Shown here piece after piece: positions 17,224 through 26,001 of a stretch of 57,667 nt of DNA. Numbering within the stretch: position 1 is the first letter of the stretch; every line of letters begins with the position of its first letter. The notes under the pieces were generated by a model. It saw only the letters and a program-made list of their open reading frames with translations, was not told the origin of the DNA and made no database searches. Source of the stretch: Pseudomonadota bacterium (GTDB lineage: Bacteria; Pseudomonadota; Gammaproteobacteria; Steroidobacterales; Steroidobacteraceae); the NCBI GenBank assembly GCA_021851405.1, contig JAJZDW010000024.1:1-57667 (forward strand), written 5' to 3'. The position numbers were made by a program, and so were the translations under genes.

Positions 17224-17781
17224 ATGAACGACACGTGCACCGACCCCGAAACGCTCGAGCAGCTCCTGGCTCGCACCGCGATGCGCGATCGCGCGGCGTT
17301 CGAGCAGCTGTACCGGCAGACCTCCCCGCGACTGTTCGGTCTGTGTGTGCGCATGATGCGCGACCAGGGCGAGGCGGAGGAGGTGCTGCAGGAGGCGTTC
17401 ATCACGGTCTGGCGCCGCGCCGAGACGTACAACCCGACGCTCGCGAGCGCCAATACCTGGCTCACCACCCTGGTGCGCAACCGGATCATCGATCGGTTGC
17501 GCCAGCGCCGCGAGAACACCAGCACTGAGGCGATCGACCTCGAGCGAGTGCCCGATGAGGCGCACGGCCCGGCCGTTCGTGCCGAGGCGAGCGAGGACTA
17601 TGTGCGCCTCGAACGCTGCCTCGGCCAACTCGACGTCAAATACAGCCGCTCGGTCCGTGAAGCCTTTTTCACCGGCGCTACGTATAAGGAGCTGGCGATG
17701 CGCGCCCAGGTGCCGCTCGCCACCCTGAAGAGCTGGATCCGCCGCGCCCTGATGCAACTACGCACCTGCCTCGAGACATGA
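17224..17781 (+). CDS. ECF-type RNA polymerase sigma factor
   Basis: Alternative sigma factor of 185 residues. Region 2 (residues about 20-90) contains FEQLYRQTSPRLFGLCVRMM and GEAEEVLQEAFITVWRRAETY; region 4 (about 125-180) contains the helix-turn-helix ELAMRAQVPLATLKSWIRRAL. The start at the ATG at 17224 is chosen because upstream codons lack family similarity. The stop overlaps the start of the anti-sigma gene (ATGA), the usual arrangement for a sigma/anti-sigma pair. Because a membrane-lipid operon follows, it probably controls lipid remodelling under oxidative or envelope stress. In Rhodobacter the comparable sigma factor (RpoE with ChrR) drives CFA-synthase and photolyase genes; here the partner is of a different type. 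Confidence 0.92.
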   Translation: MNDTCTDPETLEQLLARTAMRDRAAFEQLYRQTSPRLFGLCVRMMRDQGEAEEVLQEAFITVWRRAETYNPTLASANTWLTTLVRNRIIDRLRQRRENTSTEAIDLERVPDEAHGPAVRAEASEDYVRLERCLGQLDVKYSRSVREAFFTGATYKELAMRAQVPLATLKSWIRRALMQLRTCLET

Positions 17782-18548
17782 ACACCCCGGCTGACGAATC
17801 CGCCGACGATTTGCGCTATGCCGAGTACGTACTCGGGGTGCTCGAGGCCGATGAGCGCGCCGCGGTGGAGCGGGAACTCGCCGCCAGCAGTGCTGCGGCG
17901 GCCACCGAGGCGCAGTGGCGCGAGCGGCTGCTGCCGCTCGCCGAGCAGGTGGCCCCGCAAGCCCCGCCGGAGCGACTCTGGGTGCGCATCCGCGCCGCCC
18001 TCGACTTCGACTCCGCCCGCAGCGGCCGCGGGCTCTGGGACAATCTGCGCCTGTGGCACTGGCTGACCCTCGGCAGCGGCGCGCTGCTCGCGGGCGCCTG
18101 CGCCGCCCTCGTCTTCATTCTGGTGCACCGAGCGGCCGCCCCGCCGATCCCGTTCATGGCCGCGACCATGACGGAGCACAACGGCCAGGTCGGCTGGACG
18201 GCGACCATGGACATCCGCCAGGCCCGCATGGTCGTCGTACCGGCGGCCCCGCAGACGGTTCAACCCGGCCGCACCCCGGAACTGTGGCTGGTCCCGGCCG
18301 GGGGACGGCCCATCGCCGTCGGCCTGATCTCGACTCATGCGCCGATCACGCTCGCGCTGAGTGCGAACCTCGTGGCCCGCCTCGGTCCGAGCGCGCACCT
18401 GGCGGTGTCCATCGAGCCGCCGGGCGGCTCGCCCACCGGAGAGCCCACCGGCCCGGTGGTGGCCGTCGGCGCGATAGGCGCCGCGCCGGCCGGCATCGTC
18501 CCGGCGACGGCCCAACTCCTGCGCACCGCTCCGCAGCGCCCGGCCTGA
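17778..18548 (+). CDS. RskA-type membrane anti-sigma factor
   Basis: A 256-residue protein with a cytoplasmic N-terminal sigma-binding domain (RYAEYVLGVLEADERAAVE, residues 13-32), one membrane helix at about 95-117, and a periplasmic RskA-like C-terminal domain containing ELWLVPAGGRPIAVGLI. It should hold the ECF sigma factor at the membrane until a signal leads to its release or proteolysis. No HXXXCXXC zinc motif is present, so it differs from ChrR, the zinc anti-sigma factor of comparable lipid regulons. The gene overlaps the sigma gene by four bases and is followed by a very stable hairpin. Confidence 0.88.
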   Translation: MNTPADESADDLRYAEYVLGVLEADERAAVERELAASSAAAATEAQWRERLLPLAEQVAPQAPPERLWVRIRAALDFDSARSGRGLWDNLRLWHWLTLGSGALLAGACAALVFILVHRAAAPPIPFMAATMTEHNGQVGWTATMDIRQARMVVVPAAPQTVQPGRTPELWLVPAGGRPIAVGLISTHAPITLALSANLVARLGPSAHLAVSIEPPGGSPTGEPTGPVVAVGAIGAAPAGIVPATAQLLRTAPQRPA

Positions 18549-18558
18549 GCCGCCCGTG

Positions 18559-18601
18559 GCGGCCGCCCCGTCTCGGCTGCCCGCCGAGACGGGGCGGCCG
18601 C
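18559..18601 (+). terminator. very strong stem-loop after the sigma/anti-sigma pair
   Basis: Perfect 19-base arms at 18559-18577 and 18583-18601 (starting GCGGCCGCC) around a five-base loop, ten bases after the anti-sigma stop. It probably ends the two-gene message and separates it from the lipid operon, which would then need its own promoter in 18602-18665; TATAGA at 18632-18637 is one possible -10 there. No T-run follows. Confidence 0.72.
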
Positions 18602-18665
18602 ACGCGTGCATCCAAATCTGCTCCCGCTCCGTATAGAGCATCACAGTCACTGCTGGTGCCCTGCG

Positions 18666-19634
18666 ATGAGCGTCTATCCCCTACCCGTGCCCGCCCGACC
18701 CGGCGCAAAACGCCGGCCGTTGCACCGGACGCTGCGGCAATGGTTCGATACCGAGGAGGGCGAGCGGCCGCTCGACCCGGCCACCGCTGATCGCATCGAT
18801 TGGCTGCGCGCCTCGCCGTTCATCGCGCTGCACCTGGGGTGCCTCGGGGCGCTGTGGACCGGGGTGTCCGGGACCGCGCTCACCACGGCCGTCGTGCTGT
18901 ACGCGGTGCGGATGTTCGCCATCACCGGCTTCTACCACCGGGGCTTCTCGCACCGCACCTTTCGCGCCTCCCGTCCGGTGCTGATGCTGTTTGCCGTGAT
19001 CGGCGCCGCCTGCGTGCAGCGCGGGCCGCTGTGGTGGGCAGCACACCACCGCAATCACCATCGTGACGCCGATACGCCACTCGATCCGCACTCCCCGCGG
19101 GTGCATGGCTTTCTCTGGAGCCACATGGGCTGGTTCCTCACGCGCCGGGCGTTCCGTACCGACCTGACGCGAGTCGCGGACCTCGCCCGGTACCCGGAGC
19201 TGCGCTGGCTCGACCGCTACGACATCGCCGTCCCCGTGACGCTCGCTGCGGCGCTGTACGGCCTCGGAGCTCTGCTGCAGCGCCTCGCCCCGCAGCTCGG
19301 CACCGACGGGCCGCAGCTGCTCGTGTGGGGCTTTTGCATCTCCACGGTGGCGCTCTTTCATGCGACGGTGACCATCAACTCCCTGGCGCACGGCTGGGGC
19401 ACGCGCCGGTTTAAGACCGATGACGACAGCCGCAACAACTTCCTGCTCGCGCTGCTGACCTTCGGGGAGGGCTGGCACAACAATCACCACCGCTTCCCGG
19501 GCACTGCCCGTCAGGGATTTCGCTGGTGGGAGATCGATCTGACCTGGTACGGACTGCGGCTGCTCGCCGCGCTCGGACTGATCCGCGGACTGAAACCGCT
19601 GCCCTCGCGCGTACTCGAAGCGCTCGAACGGTAA
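18666..19634 (+). CDS. membrane fatty-acid desaturase (acyl-CoA/acyl-lipid delta-9 type)
   Basis: A 322-residue integral-membrane di-iron enzyme that introduces a double bond into acyl chains. The three histidine boxes are present: HRGFSH (91-96), HHRNHH (127-132) and HNNHH (271-275), separated by hydrophobic pairs of helices. ATG at 18666 is chosen because the coding signature begins there (MSVYPLPVPA). It is the first gene of the lipid operon; the flavin oxidoreductase starts four bases after its stop. Unsaturated acyl chains are the substrate of CFA synthases, so this enzyme may feed the two methyltransferases downstream. Confidence 0.93.
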   Translation: MSVYPLPVPARPGAKRRPLHRTLRQWFDTEEGERPLDPATADRIDWLRASPFIALHLGCLGALWTGVSGTALTTAVVLYAVRMFAITGFYHRGFSHRTFRASRPVLMLFAVIGAACVQRGPLWWAAHHRNHHRDADTPLDPHSPRVHGFLWSHMGWFLTRRAFRTDLTRVADLARYPELRWLDRYDIAVPVTLAAALYGLGALLQRLAPQLGTDGPQLLVWGFCISTVALFHATVTINSLAHGWGTRRFKTDDDSRNNFLLALLTFGEGWHNNHHRFPGTARQGFRWWEIDLTWYGLRLLAALGLIRGLKPLPSRVLEALER

Positions 19635-19638
19635 GGCC

Positions 19639-20910
19639 ATGCGCATCGCGGTCATCGGTTCGGGCATCTCGGGTCTCGCCGCGAGCTGGCTGCTCGCGCA
19701 GCGCCACGAGGTGACGTTGTTCGAAGCCAACGATTACTTCGGCGGCCATACGCACACTCACTCGGTGCACCTGGCGGGCCGCGACTACGCCGTCGACTCC
19801 GGCTTCATTGTCTTCAGCCGGCGGCACTACCCGCTGTTCACCGCGCTGCTCGATGCCCTGGGGGTGGACTCGCAACCGACGAGCATGAGCTTCTCGGTGC
19901 ACAACGGCGCGAGCGGCCTGGAATACAGCGCGACGAGCCTCGATACGCTCTTCTGCCAGCGCCGCAACCTCCTCTCCCGACGCTTCCTCGGCATGATCCA
20001 CGACCTGCTGCGCTTCTACCGGGAGGCCCCCGCACTGCTCTGTGACGAGGCCGTTGGACCGACCCTCGGGGAGTATCTCGCTGCGGGCCGCTACGGCGCG
20101 ACGTTCCGCGACGAGCATCTCGTGCCGATGGCCTCGGCACTGTGGTCCTCCCCGCCGCAGCAGATCCTCTCCTTCCCGGCCCGCCATCTGGTGCAGTTCA
20201 TGGCCAACCATCAGATGCTCGCGGTGAGCGGGCGGCCCGAGTGGCGCGTCGTGCGGGGCGGTTCGGCCCGCTACGTGCAGGCGCTGAGATCTCGCTGGAA
20301 CGTACGCGAGCGCCTCGGCTGCGCGGTGCATGCGGTGCGCCGCGAGGCGGATGCGGTCCGCATCGCGCACGCCGCCGGCACCGAATCCTTCGAGCAGGTG
20401 ATCCTGGCCTGCCACAGCGACCAGGCCCTGGCGCTGCTGACGGACCCGAGCGAGGCGGAACGCTCCGTACTCGGGGCGATCCGCTACCAGATGAACGAAG
20501 CGGTGCTGCACACCGATGCGGCACTCCTGCCGCGCAACCGCAAGGCCTGGGCCGCCTGGAACGCCTACGTGCCTGGTGAGCCCGACGCGCCCTGCACGGT
20601 GAGCTACTGCATGAACCTGCTGCAGAACATCGATGCGCCCGAGCCGCTCGTCGTGACCCTGAACCGCAGCGCCGCCATCGATCCGGCTCGCGTGCTGCGC
20701 ACGATGCGCTATGCGCACCCGGTGCACACCCACGAGGCGCTCGCCGCGCAGCGGCGCCGCACGCAGATCCAGGGATTGCGGCGCACCTGGTTCGCCGGTG
20801 CCTATTGGGGCTGGGGCTTTCACGAGGACGGCATGCGCAGCGCGGCCGCCGTGGTCGAAGCGCTCGAGGGCCGCGACGCTGCGTCCCTGATGCGCAAGGT
20901 CGCCGCATGA
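19639..20910 (+). CDS. FAD-dependent oxidoreductase of the CFA gene cluster
   Basis: A 423-residue flavoprotein with an N-terminal Rossmann fold GSGISGLAASWLL followed by an acidic end to strand 2 (TLFEAND) and a C-terminal FAD motif in FAGAYWGWGFHEDG. It belongs to the amine-oxidase/phytoene-desaturase-like group that is almost always found beside DUF1365 and CFA synthase genes in proteobacteria. Its reaction is not established; oxidation or reduction of a modified acyl chain is a reasonable inference. The stop overlaps the DUF1365 start by four bases. Confidence 0.87.
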   Translation: MRIAVIGSGISGLAASWLLAQRHEVTLFEANDYFGGHTHTHSVHLAGRDYAVDSGFIVFSRRHYPLFTALLDALGVDSQPTSMSFSVHNGASGLEYSATSLDTLFCQRRNLLSRRFLGMIHDLLRFYREAPALLCDEAVGPTLGEYLAAGRYGATFRDEHLVPMASALWSSPPQQILSFPARHLVQFMANHQMLAVSGRPEWRVVRGGSARYVQALRSRWNVRERLGCAVHAVRREADAVRIAHAAGTESFEQVILACHSDQALALLTDPSEAERSVLGAIRYQMNEAVLHTDAALLPRNRKAWAAWNAYVPGEPDAPCTVSYCMNLLQNIDAPEPLVVTLNRSAAIDPARVLRTMRYAHPVHTHEALAAQRRRTQIQGLRRTWFAGAYWGWGFHEDGMRSAAAVVEALEGRDAASLMRKVAA

Positions 20911-21695
20911 GCCGCCCGCCGCCGTTCTCGAGCGCCGTGTACGAGGGCGTGGTGCGCCACTGCCGGCTGACGCCGCGCCGCCACGCGTTCAGCTATCGCA
21001 TCGCGCAGCTGTGCCTGGATCTCGATGAGCTCGACAGGGTGTTTGCCGGTCGGTGGCTGTGGTCCTGCGACCGGCGCAACGTGGCCGAATTTCGCCGCAG
21101 CGACTACCTGCAACCCGAGGCCCTCCCGCTGGCCGAGGCGGCGCGCAGCCTCGTCGAGTGTCACACCGGCGTGCGGCCCCTCGGCCCGGTGCGACTGCTG
21201 ACCCACCTGCGCTACGCCGGGTATGTCTTCAATCCGGTCAGCTTTTATTACTGCCATGACACCACCGGCGCACTGCAGGCCGTCATCGCCGACATCACCA
21301 ACACTCCGTGGAACGAACGGCACGCCTACGTGCTCGCGCTCTCGCAGGCCGAGCGGCGCGGGTTGCTGTGGCAATGGGATTTCGCCAAGGCCTTCCACGT
21401 CTCCCCCTTCCTGCCGCTCGAGCGCGATTACCGCTGGCACTTCAGCGCACCGGCCGAGCGCCTGCGCGTGCACATGAGCGTCAGCGACGGGGAGCGCGTG
21501 GAGTTCGAGGCGCACCTGGATCTGCAGCGCAGAGCGCTCACGGGCGCCTCACTGGCACGCGTGCTGTGGCGCTACCCGTTGATGGGGACCCAGGTGGTCG
21601 GCGCGATCTACTGGCAGGCGCTGCGGCTGTGGCTGAAGCGCACGCCCGTCTACGACCACCCGGATCGATCACGACGTTTACGAGGTACCGCATGA
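20907..21695 (+). CDS. DUF1365 family protein
   Basis: A 262-residue protein of a conserved family of unknown biochemical function. Recognisable family stretches are VYEGVVRHCRLTPRRHAFSY at the N terminus and FNPVSFYYCHD, NTPWNERHAYVL in the centre. The start at 20907 overlaps the previous gene and its stop overlaps the next (ATGA both times), so it is translationally coupled to both. Genes of this family sit between the flavoprotein and CFA synthase in many genomes, which ties it to acyl-chain modification. Confidence 0.9.
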   Translation: MSRPPPFSSAVYEGVVRHCRLTPRRHAFSYRIAQLCLDLDELDRVFAGRWLWSCDRRNVAEFRRSDYLQPEALPLAEAARSLVECHTGVRPLGPVRLLTHLRYAGYVFNPVSFYYCHDTTGALQAVIADITNTPWNERHAYVLALSQAERRGLLWQWDFAKAFHVSPFLPLERDYRWHFSAPAERLRVHMSVSDGERVEFEAHLDLQRRALTGASLARVLWRYPLMGTQVVGAIYWQALRLWLKRTPVYDHPDRSRRLRGTA

Positions 21696-22975
21696 CTACG
21701 GCCGTCGCCGCTCTGAACCGTCCGCACGCAACGCTATTGGAGCGGTTCCTGCGCGGGCAGCTGCTGTCGCGGTTGGCCGGGCTGCGCACCGGCCGGCTCG
21801 AGCTCGAGGACGCCTACGGCACGATCGCGCTCGGCGCGCACGACACGCTCGCCCCGCCGGTGCGTCTCCAGGTGATCGAACCGGCCTTCTATCGAGCCGT
21901 CGCCGCCGGCGGCAGCATCGGTGCCGGCGAGGCCTACATGGAGGGTCTGTGGCGCTGCTCGGCGCCGGGCCTGGAGGACTCCGATGCGCTGGTCGCGCTC
22001 GTGCAGCTCCTGGTGCGCAACCGCGAACTGCTCGACGGTCTGGAGTCCGGCTGGGCGCGCCTGGCGGGCGCCGCGCGCCGCTTCTGGCACGTCACGCGCG
22101 GCAACTCCCGGGGCGGCAGCCGGCGCAACATCGCCGCGCACTACGATCTGAGCAATGCGTTCTTCGCGCTGTTTCTCTCGCCAGACCTGATGTACTCCTC
22201 GGCGCTGTGGAGCGGCGGCGCGGATACCCTCGAGGCGGCCTCCGAGCGCAAGCTCGAGGCGGTCTGCCGCTCACTGGCGCTCAGCCGCTCCGATCACGTG
22301 CTCGAGATCGGGTCCGGCTGGGGCGGTTTCGCGCTGCATGCCGCCCGTCACTACGGCTGCCGCGTCACCACCACCACGATTTCGACCCAGCAATACGAGC
22401 TTGCGCGTGAGCGGATCCGCGCCGCCGGCCTCGAGGATCGCATCGAGTTGTGTCGGGCGGATTACCGGGATTTGACGGGACGGTACGACAAGCTCGTCTC
22501 GATCGAGATGATCGAGGCGGTGGGCGCCGATCACCTGGAGGAGTACTTCGCCACGATCAGCCGGCTGCTCAGCCCGCACGGCGCGGCGCTGGTGCAGGCG
22601 ATCACGATCGAGGATCACCGCTACCGCCAGGCGCTCGAGTCGGTGGATTTCATCAAGCGCCACGTGTTCCCCGGCAGTTTCATTCCGTCGGTGAACGCAA
22701 TGCTCGCGGCGAAAACCCAAGCGAGCGACCTCGCGCTGGTATCGCTTGAGGACTTCGGGGACTCCTATGCACGGACCCTCGAGGCGTGGCGCAAGCGCTT
22801 CATGGCTCGCCTTCCCGAGGTGCGCGCGCTTGGCTTCGATGAGCGGTTTATCCGTCTGTGGGAGTTCTACCTGGCCTACTGCGAGGGCGGCTTCCGTGAG
22901 CGGGCGCTCGGCGTGGCGCATCTGAAGCTCGTCAAACCGCAGTGGCGCCACGGCACAGACGGGCCGCTGCAGTGA
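21692..22975 (+). CDS. cfa: cyclopropane-fatty-acyl-phospholipid synthase (CFA synthase)
   Basis: An S-adenosylmethionine-dependent enzyme of 427 residues that methylenates double bonds of phospholipid acyl chains. An N-terminal lipid-binding domain (about 1-120) precedes the methyltransferase core with motif I VLEIGSGWGGFA. Residues matching the bicarbonate site of E. coli Cfa appear to be kept: Glu in SIEMIEAVG, His in ITIEDHRY, and a Tyr in WEFYLAYCEGGF. ATG at 21692 overlaps the DUF1365 stop. The upstream open frame in this phase is not coding. It is the better CFA-synthase candidate of the two in this operon. Confidence 0.93.
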   Translation: MTTAVAALNRPHATLLERFLRGQLLSRLAGLRTGRLELEDAYGTIALGAHDTLAPPVRLQVIEPAFYRAVAAGGSIGAGEAYMEGLWRCSAPGLEDSDALVALVQLLVRNRELLDGLESGWARLAGAARRFWHVTRGNSRGGSRRNIAAHYDLSNAFFALFLSPDLMYSSALWSGGADTLEAASERKLEAVCRSLALSRSDHVLEIGSGWGGFALHAARHYGCRVTTTTISTQQYELARERIRAAGLEDRIELCRADYRDLTGRYDKLVSIEMIEAVGADHLEEYFATISRLLSPHGAALVQAITIEDHRYRQALESVDFIKRHVFPGSFIPSVNAMLAAKTQASDLALVSLEDFGDSYARTLEAWRKRFMARLPEVRALGFDERFIRLWEFYLAYCEGGFRERALGVAHLKLVKPQWRHGTDGPLQ

Positions 22976-23505
22976 ACACGCTGCTCACGTTCATCGCCTA
23001 CGAGCTGGTCTGGTTCGCCGCGGTGATCGGCGCCGGCCGCGGACTCACCTGGCCTGGAGTCGGTGCCGCAGCGGTATTCATCGCCTGGCGCCTGGCGGTC
23101 TCGCGATGCCGTGCCGTCGAATTGCGTCTGTTCGCGCTCGCGCTGCTCATCGGCGCGGCGCTCGAGACCTGCTGGGTGCGCACCGGGCTGATCCGCTACG
23201 CGGCGGCCTGGCCGCTCGGCTCCTCGCCGGCCTGGCTGCTGGCGTTGTGGGCCTCGTTCGGCCTGACCATCGTGCCGCTGTTCGCCTACCTGCACACTCG
23301 CCCGTGGCTCGCCGCGGCGCTCGGCGCGCTCGGCGGCCCCGCCTCCTACTGGGCGGCCGCGCGCGGCTGGCATGCGGTGATCTTTCCGGTGCGGCCGCTA
23401 CCGACTCTGCTCGCGCTATCGCTCGGCTGGGCCGCGGCGCTGCCGCTGCTGACGGCGCTCGCGCGCCGCGGGCTGCCCGCCGCCACCGCCCGGAGCGACG
23501 CATGA
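22972..23505 (+). CDS. DUF2878 membrane protein
   Basis: A 177-residue protein with about five or six hydrophobic helices and few charged residues, matching the DUF2878 family found in this operon type. The GTG at 22972 overlaps the cfa stop (GTGA); the next gene's ATG overlaps its own stop. Its role is unknown. Location in the inner membrane within an acyl-modification operon is all that can be said. Confidence 0.82.
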   Translation: MNTLLTFIAYELVWFAAVIGAGRGLTWPGVGAAAVFIAWRLAVSRCRAVELRLFALALLIGAALETCWVRTGLIRYAAAWPLGSSPAWLLALWASFGLTIVPLFAYLHTRPWLAAALGALGGPASYWAAARGWHAVIFPVRPLPTLLALSLGWAAALPLLTALARRGLPAATARSDA

Positions 23506-24281
23506 GATCGCTCGCGGTGCTCGGCCTGCTCTGGGGGCTCTCGATGGGGGTGATGTGCGGCGGCTGGCTCTGGCAGCGCCGCCGCCGCAACGCGGGCATC
23601 GCCGATGTGCTCTGGTCTGCATTGCTTGCGCTGAGCGCCCTGGTCCTGGCGGTGAGCGGCACGGGCGCGCCGAGCGCGCGCGCGCTGCTCGCCGTACTCG
23701 GCGGCGGCTGGGCGTTGCGCCTGGCGATACACCTGGCCATGCGTGTCGGGCGTGAGGAAGAAGATGGCCGCTACCAGGCGCTGCGCGCGCGCTGGGCGGG
23801 CGATCAACGCCGTTGGTTCGGATTCTTCCAGTTCCAGGCGCTCTCGGTCCCGTTGTTCGCATTGCCGTTCGTGGCGGTCGCGGCGAACCCTGATCCGCCC
23901 GCGGGCGCACTCCTCGCCGGCGCGATGCTGTGGCTGCTCGGCGTGCTCGGCGAGGCGCTCGCCGACCGTCAGCTCGCGCGCTTTCGCGCCGACCCCGAGC
24001 ATCGCGGCCGCACCTGCCGCCGCGGGCTGTGGCGCTACTCGCGCCATCCGAACTACTTCTTCGAATGGCTGCACTGGTTCGCCTACGTGGCGTGGTCGGT
24101 GGGCTCCCCACTCGCGCCGCTCGCCTGGCTCGGTCCGATCACGATGTTCGTGTTCCTGCGCTACCTGAGCGGCGTGCCGTGGACCGAGGCACAGGCGCTG
24201 CGCTCGCGGGGCGAGGATTACCGCGATTACCAGCGCCGCACGTCGATTTTCTTCCCATGGTTTCCCCGCCGATCGCCTTGA
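23502..24281 (+). CDS. DUF1295 / steroid 5-alpha-reductase-like membrane protein
   Basis: A 259-residue integral-membrane protein with about six helices. The C-terminal half carries the typical pattern LWRYSRHPNYFFEWLHWFAY followed by SRGEDYRDYQRRTSIFFPWFP, as in DUF1295 and isoprenylcysteine-methyltransferase/steroid-reductase relatives, which bind NADPH or SAM at this site. Reduction or methyl transfer on a lipid intermediate is possible. It overlaps DUF2878 by four bases and is followed 11 bases later by the second CFA-like gene. Confidence 0.87.
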   Translation: MRSLAVLGLLWGLSMGVMCGGWLWQRRRRNAGIADVLWSALLALSALVLAVSGTGAPSARALLAVLGGGWALRLAIHLAMRVGREEEDGRYQALRARWAGDQRRWFGFFQFQALSVPLFALPFVAVAANPDPPAGALLAGAMLWLLGVLGEALADRQLARFRADPEHRGRTCRRGLWRYSRHPNYFFEWLHWFAYVAWSVGSPLAPLAWLGPITMFVFLRYLSGVPWTEAQALRSRGEDYRDYQRRTSIFFPWFPRRSP

Positions 24282-24292
24282 GGAGCCCAGAG

Positions 24293-25390
24293 ATGAGCAC
24301 CCTTGTGACCTCCCCCGTCGACCTCCCCGGCGATGAGCCGGCCCCCGGACTGCTCGGGCTCGCCGAGCGCGGGTTGCTGCCCGATGCGCTGCTGCGACTG
24401 GGGATCCGACGGCTGTGCGCGCAGCGGCTGCGCACCGAGCGCAGCGGTGGCCCTGCGGCCGAGGCCGAGCGATTCAGCACGCGCCTCGGCGCGCTGCGCC
24501 AGAGCGCCGTTGCGATCCACACCGAGGCGGCGAACACCCAGCACTACGAACTGCCAGCGGCGTTCTTCGCGCTGTGCCTCGGGCCGCGCCTGAAGTATTC
24601 GTGCGGTTACTTCACGCACGGCGAGGAGAGCCTGGCCGAGGCCGAAGAGGCGATGCTCGAGCTGTATGCACAGCGGGCGGAACTCGCCGACGGGCAGCGG
24701 ATTCTCGAACTCGGCTGCGGATGGGGCTCACTCACGCTGTGGATGGCCGAGCGCTTCCCGCACGCCCACATCACCGCGGTATCGAACTCGCACGGCCAAC
24801 GCCACCACATCGAGGCACAGTGCCGCGCACGCGCACTGACGAACGTTCAGGTGCTCACGCGCGACGTGAACACGCTCATTCTCGACACGGCGCGATTCGA
24901 TCGTTGCATCTCGGTCGAGATGTTCGAGCACGTGCGCAACTACGAGGCGCTGATGCAGCGCATCGCGGCGTGGCTGAAACCGGGCGGCAAGCTGTTCACG
25001 CACATCTTCGCCCACCGAACCCTGATGTACCCCTTCGAGACCGGTGGCGCGGACAACTGGATGGGCCGGCACTTTTTTACCGGCGGATTGATGCCCGCGG
25101 CCGACACGCTGCTGCACTTTCAGGACGATCTGCATCTGGAGCAGCGCTGGCTCATCGATGGCACGCACTACAGTCGCACCGCGAATCTGTGGCTCGCGCA
25201 CCAGGACGCGCAGCGCGACCGGGTGCTGCAGGTGCTGCGCGAGGCCTATGGCGCGAACGCTCGGCTGTGGTTCGAGCGCTGGCGGATTTTCTGGATGGCC
25301 TGTGCGGAGCTATTCGGCTACGCGCAGGGCAGTGAGTGGCTGGTGGCCCATTACCGATTTGCGCGGCCGCAGGCCGGGGAGCACCCATGA
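24293..25390 (+). CDS. second CFA-synthase-like SAM methyltransferase
   Basis: A 365-residue paralogue of the upstream CFA synthase, shorter at the N terminus. SAM motif I is ILELGCGWGSLTLWMAERFP; the catalytic-type glutamate is in SVEMFEHVRNY. Where E. coli Cfa has a bicarbonate-binding Tyr, this protein reads IFWMACAELF, so the Tyr seems to be replaced by Trp, and the local His is in IFAHRTLMYP. It may methylate rather than cyclopropanate, as UfaM does in furan-fatty-acid synthesis, but that is inference. ATG at 24293 has AGGAG nearby; the stop overlaps the lipocalin start. Confidence 0.87.
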   Translation: MSTLVTSPVDLPGDEPAPGLLGLAERGLLPDALLRLGIRRLCAQRLRTERSGGPAAEAERFSTRLGALRQSAVAIHTEAANTQHYELPAAFFALCLGPRLKYSCGYFTHGEESLAEAEEAMLELYAQRAELADGQRILELGCGWGSLTLWMAERFPHAHITAVSNSHGQRHHIEAQCRARALTNVQVLTRDVNTLILDTARFDRCISVEMFEHVRNYEALMQRIAAWLKPGGKLFTHIFAHRTLMYPFETGGADNWMGRHFFTGGLMPAADTLLHFQDDLHLEQRWLIDGTHYSRTANLWLAHQDAQRDRVLQVLREAYGANARLWFERWRIFWMACAELFGYAQGSEWLVAHYRFARPQAGEHP

Positions 25391-25965
25391 GAGGCGCGCG
25401 CGCCACGCTGATGCTGCTCCTCGCACTGAGCCTCGCGGCCTGCCGAACGCTCGCGGCCGAGAAGCCGATCCCGCCGGTGGCCCACGTGGACCTCCAGCGC
25501 TACGTCGGCCGTTGGTTTGTGATCGCGGCGATCCCGACGCATATCGAGCGCGATGACTACAATCCGGTCGAGAACTACCGCCTGGAGCCGGATGGATCGA
25601 TCTGCACCGTGTTCCGTTTCCGGCGCGGCAGTTTCACCTCCCGGCTGCACACGGTCCATTCCACCGCCACGGTGGTTCGGCACACCGGCAATGCCGAATG
25701 GCACGTGCATCTCTTCTGGTTCTTGCGCCTGCAGTACATCATCGCCTGGCTCTCGCCGCACGACACGCGGGTGATCGTGGCGCGGGATGCGCGCGACTAC
25801 GTCTGGCTCATGGCGCGTACGCCGCAGATCTCACCGCATCAGTACCAGGCGATGGTCTCGCGCGTCGCGGCCATGGGCTACCCGGTGGATCAGCTGCGCA
25901 AGAGCCCGCAGCGCTGGCCCGAGCCCACCGGCCCGCGTCCGTCGTTTGCGTCGATCTGCCGGTAA
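25387..25965 (+). CDS. blc: outer-membrane lipocalin (Blc-type lipoprotein)
   Basis: A 192-residue lipoprotein: signal sequence with lipobox LAAC (C19), then a lipocalin fold with the hallmark RYVGRWFVIAAIP, and VENYRLEPDGSICTVFRF. Blc-type lipocalins bind fatty acids or lysophospholipids and act in envelope lipid maintenance. ATG at 25387 overlaps the methyltransferase stop, making it the last gene of the lipid operon; a hairpin follows at 26002-26025. The assignment to the Blc group rests on the signature and context. Confidence 0.9.
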   Translation: MRGARATLMLLLALSLAACRTLAAEKPIPPVAHVDLQRYVGRWFVIAAIPTHIERDDYNPVENYRLEPDGSICTVFRFRRGSFTSRLHTVHSTATVVRHTGNAEWHVHLFWFLRLQYIIAWLSPHDTRVIVARDARDYVWLMARTPQISPHQYQAMVSRVAAMGYPVDQLRKSPQRWPEPTGPRPSFASICR

Positions 25966-26001
25966 GTGCAGCGCAAGCGGTGGCGTACCTGGAAGATTTG
26001 C

